Assembly: GCA_019448215.1 (NCBI GenBank)
Contig: CP080408.1
Coordinates: forward strand, 496,001-560,000
Origin: Thalassovita mediterranea
GTDB lineage: Bacteria; Pseudomonadota; Alphaproteobacteria; Caulobacterales; Hyphomonadaceae
Length of the DNA stretch: 64,000 bases
Direction of reading: 5' to 3'
The notes beneath the pieces were generated by a model. It worked only from the letters and a program-made list of their open reading frames with translations. It was not told the origin of the DNA and searched no databases. A program made the position numbers and the translations under genes. Numbering within the stretch: the first letter of the stretch is position 1; every line of letters starts with the position of its first letter. Below, piece by piece: positions 25,243-32,902 of this stretch.

Positions 25243-26097
25243 TCACCACCTTAGGGCTGGCATGGCCCAGCGCGCCTCAGCGTCATACTCTGCCAGAAGG
25301 GCTTCGAGTTCGCTTTCGAAGTCATTGCCGTGCTCGGCGAGGCCAGTGCCAACATAGAGGGCATCAAAGCCCTGATCTGCGGCACCGCGCATGTCCGTCG
25401 CCGGACTATCGCCGATACAGAGGACGCTTTCAGGCGCCTTCCCCCGAATCTCTCCGGCGCGCGCAAGAGAGAGCCGGTAGATCGGCTCGTGCGGCTTGCC
25501 GGGATAGATGACCTTGCCGCCCTCTTCCTCATAGATCGCAGCGAGCGCGCCCGCGCACCAGATGAGCTGGTCGCCCACACGCACCTTGATGTCCGGATTG
25601 GCGCAAATCATCGGCAGGCCGCGCTTTGCGCCCAATTTCAGCTCTTCACGGTAGGCTTCAGGATCGTCTTTCTTCTCATCCTCAAGGCCGACACAGAGAA
25701 CTGTCTCGGCATCTTCAGGAGACGCGAAATCGAGGTCGAGCCCCTCATAGAGAAATTTGTCCCGCTCCCAGCCGCTATCGACGCCGAGGCGCCAGATTTT
25801 CTCATCGCGGCGGCGCGAAAGCTCGTCGCGCGTTGCGTCGCCGGAGGACACGCAGTCGTCAAAGACCGCATCGGGCACGCCCATCGGCCTGAAGTAGGAG
25901 ATCACCTGCTGCTTGGGCACGGGCGCATTGGTGATGAGAACGACTGTGCCGCCGGCTTCGCGAAACTTCACCAGCGCTTCGCAGGCCGGCTCGAATGCCT
26001 TGCGGCCATTATGGATCACGCCCCAAACATCGCAGAGGATCGTGTCGTATTTTTCGGCGATCTCACCGAGACCGGAAATATGCTGAGGTTTCGTCAT
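25243..26097 (-). CDS. TIGR01459-type HAD-IIA hydrolase
   Basis: 284 residues. HAD motif I is DTILCDVWGVIHNG, motif II VVLITNAPVPKQQV, and motif III/IV YPGKPHEPIYRLSL with CIGDSPATDMRGAADQG. The large C2-type cap between motifs places it in HAD IIA. The DVWGV first motif is the hallmark of the TIGR01459 subgroup common in alphaproteobacteria. Physiological substrate unknown. Confidence 0.88.
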   Translation of the reverse strand: MTKPQHISGLGEIAEKYDTILCDVWGVIHNGRKAFEPACEALVKFREAGGTVVLITNAPVPKQQVISYFRPMGVPDAVFDDCVSSGDATRDELSRRRDEKIWRLGVDSGWERDKFLYEGLDLDFASPEDAETVLCVGLEDEKKDDPEAYREELKLGAKRGLPMICANPDIKVRVGDQLIWCAGALAAIYEEEGGKVIYPGKPHEPIYRLSLARAGEIRGKAPESVLCIGDSPATDMRGAADQGFDALYVGTGLAEHGNDFESELEALLAEYDAEARWAMPALRW

Positions 26098-26150
26098 GGC
26101 CGGTCAGTTAGATGGCAGGGCATGTCCGGTCAAACCGGATGTGCGCGCGC

Positions 26151-27377
26151 TCAGCCAAAGGCAGACAGGCGGTCGATGAATTCCTGCGGCGGGGCCGTTT
26201 CCTGCATCAGGGACGACTTGATCGGCTTTGGCGCACCGAAGACGTGGCCCTGACCGAATGGAATGTCGTATTCGAGGATTTCGACGACGCTGACTTCTTC
26301 TTCCATCTTCTCTGCAATGAGGGTCACCCCAAAGCGCGAGCAGACGGCGGCGACTTCCTCGCCAGCTAGACGGCGATTGATGTTGGACACGGGGCGCGGG
26401 CCGGACGGGTCACGCAGCTGCTCGATCAACGTGTCGCCATTCACCTTCACAAAACGCACGCCCGACTCCTGCAGGCGAGGCAGGTCGAGGGCGAGGTCGC
26501 TGGCATGGTCGATGGAGAAACGGAAGCCAAGCTGAATCAGCTTTTCCATGCCGTCGCGCATCTGGCGCGAGCGGTTTTCGAAGCGGTCTGCCGGGATTTC
26601 AAAGATCAGCGCACCTGCGAGGTCCCGGTTCTCTTTCATGAATTCAAGAAAGTGCGGGAAGAATTGCGGATCGGTGAGCGAGTTCGGCGAGATGTTGCAG
26701 AAGACACCGACGCGGCGGTCGCGCTCTGCAAGGCGGCGAACGATCTGCACGCAGCGGAACAGGAGCATGTTGTCGAGCACACCCAGCAAACGGGCGCGGC
26801 GGGCCGCATCCAGGAAATCGGCAGGCAGCAGGATCGAGCCATCAGCCTCACGAAGGCGGGTGAAGCCTTCATAGAAAGCGACACGGCGCTGGGGCAGCGA
26901 CACGATCGGCTGAAGGTGAAGGTCGACGCGGCCATCCTGAAGCGCGGCCTTTACGGTGCGCAGCAGTGCATCGTCCTGCGGGGCGATGGGCTCACTCGTT
27001 TCGCGCGACAGCTTGGTCTCGAAGCTCCTGGCGAGGCGGTCGATGAGGCCTTCGAGCTGGCGCATCTCTGTGACGAGGGCGTCGCGGCGCTCTGACAGCT
27101 CACTCTTGAGAGAGGCTTCGACTTCTTCGCTGCGCGTTTCGATCCGCGTCATGCGCTTGTCGTTTTCCTCATAGGAAAGCTCCAGCGCATCAATCCGGTC
27201 CGAGCTGTCGGCCGCCGTGATGACGTGGGAGAAAAGGAGGTGGAACTGGCCAAGCAGCGCCGTCGTCACAGCGCCCAGCGCAATGGCCACAGGAATGCTC
27301 AAACCTGCATAGGAAACGAGCCCGAAGCCGAGCGCGCTGCCGAGAGCGATGTACAGGATGAAGAGAATTCCGGTCAT
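26151..27377 (-). CDS. Membrane-anchored degenerate EAL protein, TipF-like
   Basis: 408 residues: two N-terminal transmembrane helices (about 3-50), a coiled coil (about 65-120), then an EAL domain. The catalytic motifs are altered: EAL reads YEGFTRLR, the NLSP region reads FCNISPNSL, the ELTE position EIPADRF, and the DDFGTG position reads SIDHASD. Phosphodiesterase activity is therefore doubtful. The layout matches TipF, a c-di-GMP-binding flagellar assembly factor of Caulobacter, and the HAD/MaoC/RibF neighbours are compatible. TipF identity is an inference. Confidence 0.75.
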   Translation of the reverse strand: MTGILFILYIALGSALGFGLVSYAGLSIPVAIALGAVTTALLGQFHLLFSHVITAADSSDRIDALELSYEENDKRMTRIETRSEEVEASLKSELSERRDALVTEMRQLEGLIDRLARSFETKLSRETSEPIAPQDDALLRTVKAALQDGRVDLHLQPIVSLPQRRVAFYEGFTRLREADGSILLPADFLDAARRARLLGVLDNMLLFRCVQIVRRLAERDRRVGVFCNISPNSLTDPQFFPHFLEFMKENRDLAGALIFEIPADRFENRSRQMRDGMEKLIQLGFRFSIDHASDLALDLPRLQESGVRFVKVNGDTLIEQLRDPSGPRPVSNINRRLAGEEVAAVCSRFGVTLIAEKMEEEVSVVEILEYDIPFGQGHVFGAPKPIKSSLMQETAPPQEFIDRLSAFG

Positions 27378-27495
27378 GCTGGTGATGTGCCCCGTCGTCG
27401 CTGAAACTTAACAATAAGCCCCAAAATGTTAACGAATTGGTAGTATAGGAACTGATTTGCGTAACTTGCCAATGCGCGAGATGGCGACAAGCTCC

Positions 27496-27523
27496 GTGAC
27501 AAACATGACACAGCTTTCATAAT
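27496..27523 (+). promoter_or_regulatory. Promoter of candidate small RNA
   Basis: GTGACA (-35, 27496-27501) and CATAAT (-10, 27518-27523), separated by 16 bp, each differing from consensus at one position. They point to a start near 27530 on the plus strand, where there is no protein gene. Confidence 0.5.
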
Positions 27524-27529
27524 TGACAG

Positions 27530-27676
27530 CGCGTGCCACACATTTCGCTTTCGACCGGCGCAAATTCTATTTAGTTAAAACTTGTGAACCGTAGCCTGAA
27601 TGTCCGCGGCCAATTTGGCCGGACGGGGGCGTCTCGGGGGAGACCGGGGTCCTGCACCAGCAGGACCCCGTTGCTT
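27530..27676 (+). ncRNA. Candidate three-hairpin small RNA
   Basis: In the 301-bp gap 27378-27678 there is no protein gene. From about 27530 the plus strand has an unstructured 5' part of about 70 nt. Three consecutive hairpins follow: GTCC..GGCC/GGCC..GGAC (27602-27624), GTCTC/GAGAC with a GGGG loop (27631-27644), and a perfect 10-bp stem GGGGTCCTGC / GCAGGACCCC (27646-27669) followed by GTTGCTTTTCT. The U-rich tract lies on the plus strand only, so the terminator does not belong to the convergent minus-strand gene. I do not recognise a known RNA family. Confidence 0.5.
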
Positions 27677-27678
27677 TT
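27646..27678 (+). terminator. Rho-independent terminator of the candidate small RNA
   Basis: Perfect 10-bp stem GGGGTCCTGC / GCAGGACCCC with a 4-nt loop, then a T-rich tail overlapping the stop codon of the convergent gene. There is no upstream plus-strand protein gene for it to serve. Confidence 0.7.
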
Positions 27679-28452
27679 CTAGCTACCATCCATGTGCAGG
27701 AACTGAGTGCCCGTGAAGGGCCAGGCCTCACCGAACTGACCATCAATGCAGGCAATGTCGACACGCGAGACGTCCACGGTGATGTCATTTCGGGCGATAT
27801 CAGGGGCGCCGCAGGGCTGGATCACCAGCGTGTGCCAGTTCTCATCCACATCGCGGTAATCGACGCGGTAGCTGAGGCGGTCATTCATGCCGACGCTCGC
27901 CTCGACCTTGAGGTCGCCGGTATAGAAGACGACGGTGTCCTCCATCACCTCGTGGCCTGCCTCCAGCAAAGCGGCATCGAAGCCACCCGCGGGGGCGCCG
28001 TCCTCAACGAAGATAAGCGCGTCAGAGACTTCGTAGGCGCGGTTCAGCCCGTCGATCACCGTGCTGATGCCCGACGGGCCGCTGACCGAAAGCGGCCCCG
28101 GTCGCCCTGCCTGCCAGCTGAGATTGCGCACCTCGTCCAGCCCTTCGATATCTTCGGGGCGGAGCGAATAGAGGAAGAGCCCGTCTAGGCGAGCGAGTTC
28201 TGCGCTTGCAATCTCATTGCCGACACCTGCCGGCGCACCAAAGAGGAGGCGCTTGCCCCCAGCCCGCGCGAAGAGGCAGATGGAGGTCGCAGACCGGCTG
28301 CACGCCTCTATCGCAAAATCAGCAGGGCGCACCTCGCGCTGCGGCGCGGCGGCCTCTTTGACCGCATCGGTACGACCGGGCAGTTCAGGGCCGCGAACAT
28401 CGCAGGCCGTCAGCAGGAAAACTGAAACCGAAAGGATAAGAGGAGCGCGCAT
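27679..28452 (-). CDS. Lipoprotein with MBL-like fold lacking the metal motif
   Basis: 257 residues. A lipobox signal ends VFLLTACD. The middle part reads like a metallo-beta-lactamase hydrolase: LARLDGLFLYSLRPEDIEGL sits where active members have an F-x-S-H-x-H-x-D-H-I segment, followed by RPGPLSVSGPSGISTVIDGL, which corresponds to the conserved P-V-x-G-P-x-G segment. All metal histidines and the motif aspartate are missing, so a hydrolase role is unlikely. It precedes nothing obvious and is 6 bp downstream of the FAH gene on the same strand. Confidence 0.6.
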   Translation of the reverse strand: MRAPLILSVSVFLLTACDVRGPELPGRTDAVKEAAAPQREVRPADFAIEACSRSATSICLFARAGGKRLLFGAPAGVGNEIASAELARLDGLFLYSLRPEDIEGLDEVRNLSWQAGRPGPLSVSGPSGISTVIDGLNRAYEVSDALIFVEDGAPAGGFDAALLEAGHEVMEDTVVFYTGDLKVEASVGMNDRLSYRVDYRDVDENWHTLVIQPCGAPDIARNDITVDVSRVDIACIDGQFGEAWPFTGTQFLHMDGS

Positions 28453-28458
28453 GGGCGG

Positions 28459-29313
28459 TCAGCCGATCCTCATCGTATCAGGTTCGGCAATTACCGGGTT
28501 TTCCAGCGTTCCGACTTTCTCGATCTCGACGCGGACCTTGTCGCCCGGTTGTAGCCATTTCGGCGGCGTATGGCCTGCGCCAACGCCAGCAGGCGTGCCG
28601 GTGAAGATCACATCGCCCGGCTCCAGCGTGAACGCCGCGGTGAGGTGCGCAATCTGCTCCTCGATCGTGTGGACCATGTCGGAGAGCTTTGCTTCCTGAC
28701 GCAGCTCATCATTGACGTAGCCACGAATGGCGAGCGGGCCGAGATCACCCAACTCATCCAGCGTGACGAGGTGCGGGCCGAATGGCGCGTGGGTGTCAAA
28801 GCCCTTGCCCATGATCATGGTCGGGCTGGCCTTCTGCCAGTCGCGCACCGAGCAATCACAGCCGCAACTGACGCCTGCAATGATCTCGAACGCCTTCTCT
28901 TTCGCCACGTGGCGGCCATGCTTGCCAATGACGAGGACGAGCTCTGCCTCATAGTCGAGTTGTTCGGAGACTTTCGGCACATGGATCGGCGCATCAGGCC
29001 CATTTGCGGCGGTCGACTGCTTGTTGAACCACTTCTGCACTTCCGGCTTGTCGTTCGAGATGAAGCTGACGCTTTCGGCGACGTGTGCGGCATAGTTGAG
29101 GCCGATTGCGAGGATCTTGCCCGGTCTGATAATGGGCTGGCGAAGCTTCACATCGGCTAGCGCCAGCTTCTTGCCCGCGTGCGCGGCCTTCTCAAGCGCT
29201 GGCAGGTCGCCGAGGTGCTGACTGAGGCAGCCCCGCGCCGCCGCAAGGACATTCTCGCCCTCTACAAGTCCGCACCAGGCGTCGCCTTCGTGACTAAAAT
29301 TTGCCCATCTCAT
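28459..29313 (-). CDS. Fumarylacetoacetate hydrolase family enzyme
   Basis: 284 residues from ATG 29313 (MRWANFSHEGDAW), with GGGAGG about 12 bases upstream; a further upstream ATG at 29352 is less likely. Family blocks are KILAIGLNYAAHVAE, LDYEAELVLVIGKHG (metal-binding acidic residues), TMIMGKGFDTHAPFGPHLVT and PGDVIFTGTPAGVG. Members are acylpyruvases, oxaloacetate decarboxylases or 2-hydroxyhepta-2,4-diene-1,7-dioate isomerases; the substrate here is undecided. Confidence 0.88.
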   Translation of the reverse strand: MRWANFSHEGDAWCGLVEGENVLAAARGCLSQHLGDLPALEKAAHAGKKLALADVKLRQPIIRPGKILAIGLNYAAHVAESVSFISNDKPEVQKWFNKQSTAANGPDAPIHVPKVSEQLDYEAELVLVIGKHGRHVAKEKAFEIIAGVSCGCDCSVRDWQKASPTMIMGKGFDTHAPFGPHLVTLDELGDLGPLAIRGYVNDELRQEAKLSDMVHTIEEQIAHLTAAFTLEPGDVIFTGTPAGVGAGHTPPKWLQPGDKVRVEIEKVGTLENPVIAEPDTMRIG

Positions 29314-29432
29314 GTGGCTTATCTGCCTCCCTTCAATGGAAATCGGGTGCATTGCGCCAGTAGCAGGTTTCTACCCGGTCAATACGCCTCTATCGATGGC
29401 GTTCAGGTCTAGTATGAATTGCCGGGAGTGCA

Positions 29433-31094
29433 ATGGAATCCGGAATTAGGGCACGCGAATGCAGCCTGTCGGCTATCCTCGCTCCGGGTGTGCTGCTCCG
29501 GATGCCGCCCTATCAGCGAAGCTATGCCTGGCAAGGCGACGAAGTCGGCGAGTTGCTGAGCGACCTGTGGCGCGCGGCAAGCCGGGGCAAACACCACTTC
29601 ATCGGCGCGATCGTCCTGGTCGAGATGGATGATCGAAGCTTCCTTGTCGTCGATGGCCAGCAGCGCCTCACCACGCTCTCCATGATCCTCGCCGTTCTGC
29701 GCGATCTGGAAACCGACCCGCACTACAAGGCGCTGGCCCATACGATGATTGGCGATCCCGACCGCGCCAATCGCGGCGATGACAATGCCTGGCGCCTGAC
29801 GCTGAACCACATAGACACGCCCTATTTTCGCGAAGCCGTGCAGACTGAGGGCGCGACCCGGCAGAGGGACGCGGAGGCGGGACAGGCGACCAATCACGGG
29901 CGGATGTCGACAAATCTCGACCTCATCGAGAGCTACCTCTCCCAACTGACCGCCAGCCAGCGCAGGCAGCTCTTTGAGACGATCCGCGACAGGATCATGC
30001 TGGTACGCGTCGTCGTGCCCGACTGGGACGGCGGCTATGACGTGTTTCGCGTGCTCAATACGCGCGGCAAGGCGCCGAATACGCACGACATCATCAAGAC
30101 CGAAATCCTGCAGCGCGGTGACTTCACTGAAGAAGAGGCAAGCGCCCATGCCCGCCGCTGGCTGGACCATGAATCGACGCTTGGCGCGAACGGGCTGGAT
30201 GATCTGCTGAACTATATCCGCCAGCTCTATTCGCGAAGCTCCAAGGGCAAGGTCACTGCGGAGTTCTCAAAGGCGGTTCTCTCCAGGGTCGATGCGCGCA
30301 CATTCCTGGACGAGCACCTGCCGGACTATGTGAGCACCTACAACGCGATCCTGCGCGGTGAGCCGGACTATGGCGCCTATAGCGAGGCGGTACGCAGCCC
30401 CATCAACCATTTGCGCTTGCTGGACCACCATCTCTGGCGCGTGCCTGCGCTGGCCTATCTCTACCGTGAGCGGGAGAACGGCGCGGAAGCAGCAGAGTTC
30501 TTCAGCCTGCTCGAGCGGTTCGGCTTTGTCATGATGCTGTACGTCACCAACAGCGATGCCCGCCGCAAGCAGTATGCGCGACTGACGAAGGCCATCCTCG
30601 ACGGCAAACCGCTCTTCCATCGCAATGGACCGCTCAATTTCTCACGTGAGGACAAACGCCGGATCCGCGAGCGGCTGACGGGCCGGTTCGTCAATTTCAT
30701 GCAGCGACGGGCTGTCGCCCTTCGCCTGAACGCCGCGCTTGAGAATGGCCAGCAGATTTCATCTGATGAGGATGCGAGCGTCGAACACGTCCTGCCGCGC
30801 ATCGTACCGGAAGAGAGCCACTGGAACCGCATCTGGCCGAGCGCAACCGTGCAGCGGGAACTCGCCGAAACGGCAGGCAACTTTGTCATCGTGCCGCGCC
30901 ACGTAAACAGGATCGCGGACCGGCTGGAGTTCCGCGAAAAGAAGAAGCTCTATTTCGCTGATGGCGTCAGGGTCTTTGCCCTGACAGAGGATCTTCGCGG
31001 GCGAGAAACCTGGACGCCGGATGATGTGCGTGAGCGCACAGAGCAGCTTGTCGATATTCTGATGGGGGTCTGGTTTCCTGATCCGCTTGGCTGA
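29433..31094 (+). CDS. DUF262-DUF1524 (GmrSD-like) putative defence nuclease
   Basis: 553 residues, both domains in one chain. The N-terminal DUF262 (ParB/sulfiredoxin-like NTPase) has PPYQRSYAWQGDEVGELLSD and D74-G-Q-Q-R78 followed by LTTL. The C-terminal DUF1524 His-Me-type nuclease has SVEHVLPRIVPE with H452 and the downstream AGNFVIVPRHVNRIADRLEF asparagine region. Fused GmrSD enzymes cleave glucosylated phage DNA, and SspE and BrxU use the same domains. No dnd, ssp or brx genes are adjacent, so it would be a stand-alone gene. It starts at ATG 29433 with CGGGAG upstream and is divergent from the FAH gene. Confidence 0.88.
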   Translation: MESGIRARECSLSAILAPGVLLRMPPYQRSYAWQGDEVGELLSDLWRAASRGKHHFIGAIVLVEMDDRSFLVVDGQQRLTTLSMILAVLRDLETDPHYKALAHTMIGDPDRANRGDDNAWRLTLNHIDTPYFREAVQTEGATRQRDAEAGQATNHGRMSTNLDLIESYLSQLTASQRRQLFETIRDRIMLVRVVVPDWDGGYDVFRVLNTRGKAPNTHDIIKTEILQRGDFTEEEASAHARRWLDHESTLGANGLDDLLNYIRQLYSRSSKGKVTAEFSKAVLSRVDARTFLDEHLPDYVSTYNAILRGEPDYGAYSEAVRSPINHLRLLDHHLWRVPALAYLYRERENGAEAAEFFSLLERFGFVMMLYVTNSDARRKQYARLTKAILDGKPLFHRNGPLNFSREDKRRIRERLTGRFVNFMQRRAVALRLNAALENGQQISSDEDASVEHVLPRIVPEESHWNRIWPSATVQRELAETAGNFVIVPRHVNRIADRLEFREKKKLYFADGVRVFALTEDLRGRETWTPDDVRERTEQLVDILMGVWFPDPLG

Positions 31095-31109
31095 TCAGGG
31101 ACGGCGGAA

Positions 31110-31727
31110 CTAGCTGAGCGTCTCGCCTGCAGCGTCACCGCCAGCATAGGCCGCAGCCATCTGGTCTGCTGAGAGACGCGCGCCATCAATGACGCTGGCA
31201 AGGTCGCGAAGGGCCGCTTCTGTCTCGCGGCGGGCACGGCTCGCGTCGCCTTCGACAATGCCTGTCGCTTCAGAAAAGCTGCGATAGCATTTCTGGGCTG
31301 TCACGAGTGCGCTCTCAAAACTGATAAGGTCAGCGCGCTTGACGTCGCCGGACTCAAGGAGGGCCGTCGCGATAAGGTCGAGCTCTTCAAGACTACGCGC
31401 AGCCTTCGAAGCATGCGCCTCTACAGTCGCATAGATGGCAGCAGGCTCTTCGACTGAGGCTGCAATGGTTTCGGCGTACGTGCGGGCAGGCGCTGCGTCG
31501 CCATCGGGATCAGCACCAAAAAGCATATCCGTAAGACCAGACAGGCCACCTGACTGGCTGACCCAGCCTTTATCGGCCGCCATGGCTTCAAAGGCCTGCG
31601 CACGTTCGCGGACTTCAGATTGCTGCTCAGTCAGTTCTGTCTCGACGATTGCCTGTTTGGACACCATCGACACTGTGGTGCAGCCGGACAGAGCCAGAGT
31701 TGCAAGACAGAAAAGAAGAGGTTTCAT
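31110..31727 (-). CDS. Predicted lipoprotein of unknown function
   Basis: 205 residues. A lipobox signal (LATLALSGCTTV) is followed by a mostly helical, alanine- and glutamate-rich chain (AIVETELTEQQSEVRERAQA and later SRARRETEAALRDLASVIDG). I recognise no domain. It is convergent with the DUF262-DUF1524 gene 15 bp away and divergent from pip, so it is not part of a defence operon. Confidence 0.7.
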   Translation of the reverse strand: MKPLLFCLATLALSGCTTVSMVSKQAIVETELTEQQSEVRERAQAFEAMAADKGWVSQSGGLSGLTDMLFGADPDGDAAPARTYAETIAASVEEPAAIYATVEAHASKAARSLEELDLIATALLESGDVKRADLISFESALVTAQKCYRSFSEATGIVEGDASRARRETEAALRDLASVIDGARLSADQMAAAYAGGDAAGETLS

Positions 31728-31856
31728 ATACTGGTACGACCCGTGCGGTCTTAATACTTTTACTGCGGTTACACATACAGGTTGGAATTTTGACGTCCAG
31801 ACCCTTATGCCAATCTAGTTCACATACAGCGGTAAGCGTTCAGACAAGGTTTATAG

Positions 31857-32813
31857 ATGCTCAAACTTTACCCACCTATTGACACTAACAGGTCAGGGCG
31901 CCTGAGGGTTTCAGACCTGCACGAAATTTATTGGGAAGAATCGGGCAATCCCGACGGTATCCCGGTCATTGGTGTGCATGGTGGCCCGGGCGGCGGCTCC
32001 AGCCCTGAAATGCGTCGTTTCTTCGATCCGAAGCTCTACCGCATCATCCTGTTCGATCAGCGCGGCTGTGGCCGGTCCACGCCGCATTCCGAGCTGGAAG
32101 AGAATGATACCTGGGCGCTGGTCAGCGACATGGAGCGCATCCGCGAAGCGCTTGATATCGACAAGTGGGTCGTGTTTGGCGGCTCTTGGGGCTCGACCCT
32201 GTCGCTCTCCTATGCGGTAACTCACACAGAGCGCGTGCTGGGCCTGATCCTGCGCGGTATCTTCCTGATCACCGAGGCAGAGATCCAGTGGTTCTACCAG
32301 GATGGCGCAAGCCGGATTTTCCCGGACGCTTTTGACCGCTATGTCGCCCCGATTCCTGAAGAGGAACGCGGCGACCTGCTGAACGCTTTCCACAAACGCC
32401 TGACAGGCAGCGACCGGCGCGCCCGTATCGAGGCGGCAAAGGCCTGGGCCTGCTGGGAAGGTGAGACGATTTCGATCAAGGGCCCGGATTCACGCCCGGC
32501 CAAGTTCGAAGAAGACAGCTTCGCAGACGCGTTTGCGCGCATTGAGTGCCACTACTTCGTCAATAAGGGCTTCTTCCCGGAGGACGGCTGGCTGCTGAAG
32601 CAGGCCAGGGAGAAGCTTGGCGGCGTGCCGGGCATCATCGTCCATGGCCGCTATGATGTCGTGACGCCGATCGGTACAGCGTGGCAGCTGACAAAGGCAT
32701 GGCCTGACGCCAAGCTCCACATCGTGCCGGATGCAGGCCACTCCAGCCTCGACCCCGGTATCGTGGACCAGCTGATCACCGCAACGCGCGCTTTTGCCAA
32801 GAAGTTCGGCTAA
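31857..32813 (+). CDS. pip: Proline iminopeptidase
   Basis: 318 residues, the family length, alpha/beta-hydrolase fold (S33). The oxyanion segment is GVHGGPGGGSSPEMRRFF, the nucleophile S110 lies in GGSWGS, D267 in GRYDVVTP and H295 in DAGHSS. It removes N-terminal proline from peptides in the cytoplasm. It has its own strong terminator (32839-32870). Confidence 0.95.
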   Translation: MLKLYPPIDTNRSGRLRVSDLHEIYWEESGNPDGIPVIGVHGGPGGGSSPEMRRFFDPKLYRIILFDQRGCGRSTPHSELEENDTWALVSDMERIREALDIDKWVVFGGSWGSTLSLSYAVTHTERVLGLILRGIFLITEAEIQWFYQDGASRIFPDAFDRYVAPIPEEERGDLLNAFHKRLTGSDRRARIEAAKAWACWEGETISIKGPDSRPAKFEEDSFADAFARIECHYFVNKGFFPEDGWLLKQAREKLGGVPGIIVHGRYDVVTPIGTAWQLTKAWPDAKLHIVPDAGHSSLDPGIVDQLITATRAFAKKFG

Positions 32814-32838
32814 AGCCGCGGACCACCCAAAAGATAAA

Positions 32839-32870
32839 GGGCGCTCCTGATCAGGAGCGCCCTTTTTTTT
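32839..32870 (+). terminator. Rho-independent terminator of pip
   Basis: Perfect stem GGGCGCTCCT / AGGAGCGCCC around GATC, followed by eight T. It lies 25 bases after the pip stop. Confidence 0.92.
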
Positions 32871-32902
32871 ATGTACTGCGGGCTGCCGATAGCAGCGTCA
32901 GA

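Noticed and set aside
27409-27433. CtrA-type TTAA-N7-TTAA site upstream of the TipF-like gene
   Set aside because: Two TTAA sequences occur there, but their spacing is far from seven bases, so the motif does not match.
29409-30170. Minus-strand open frame opposite the DUF262-DUF1524 gene
   Set aside because: Shadow frame without domain content; considered as an antitoxin-like partner, but it has no start signal or plausible protein character.
29433-31727. A multi-gene defence operon formed by the DUF262-DUF1524 gene and the following lipoprotein gene
   Set aside because: The lipoprotein gene is on the opposite strand and convergent, so they are not co-transcribed.
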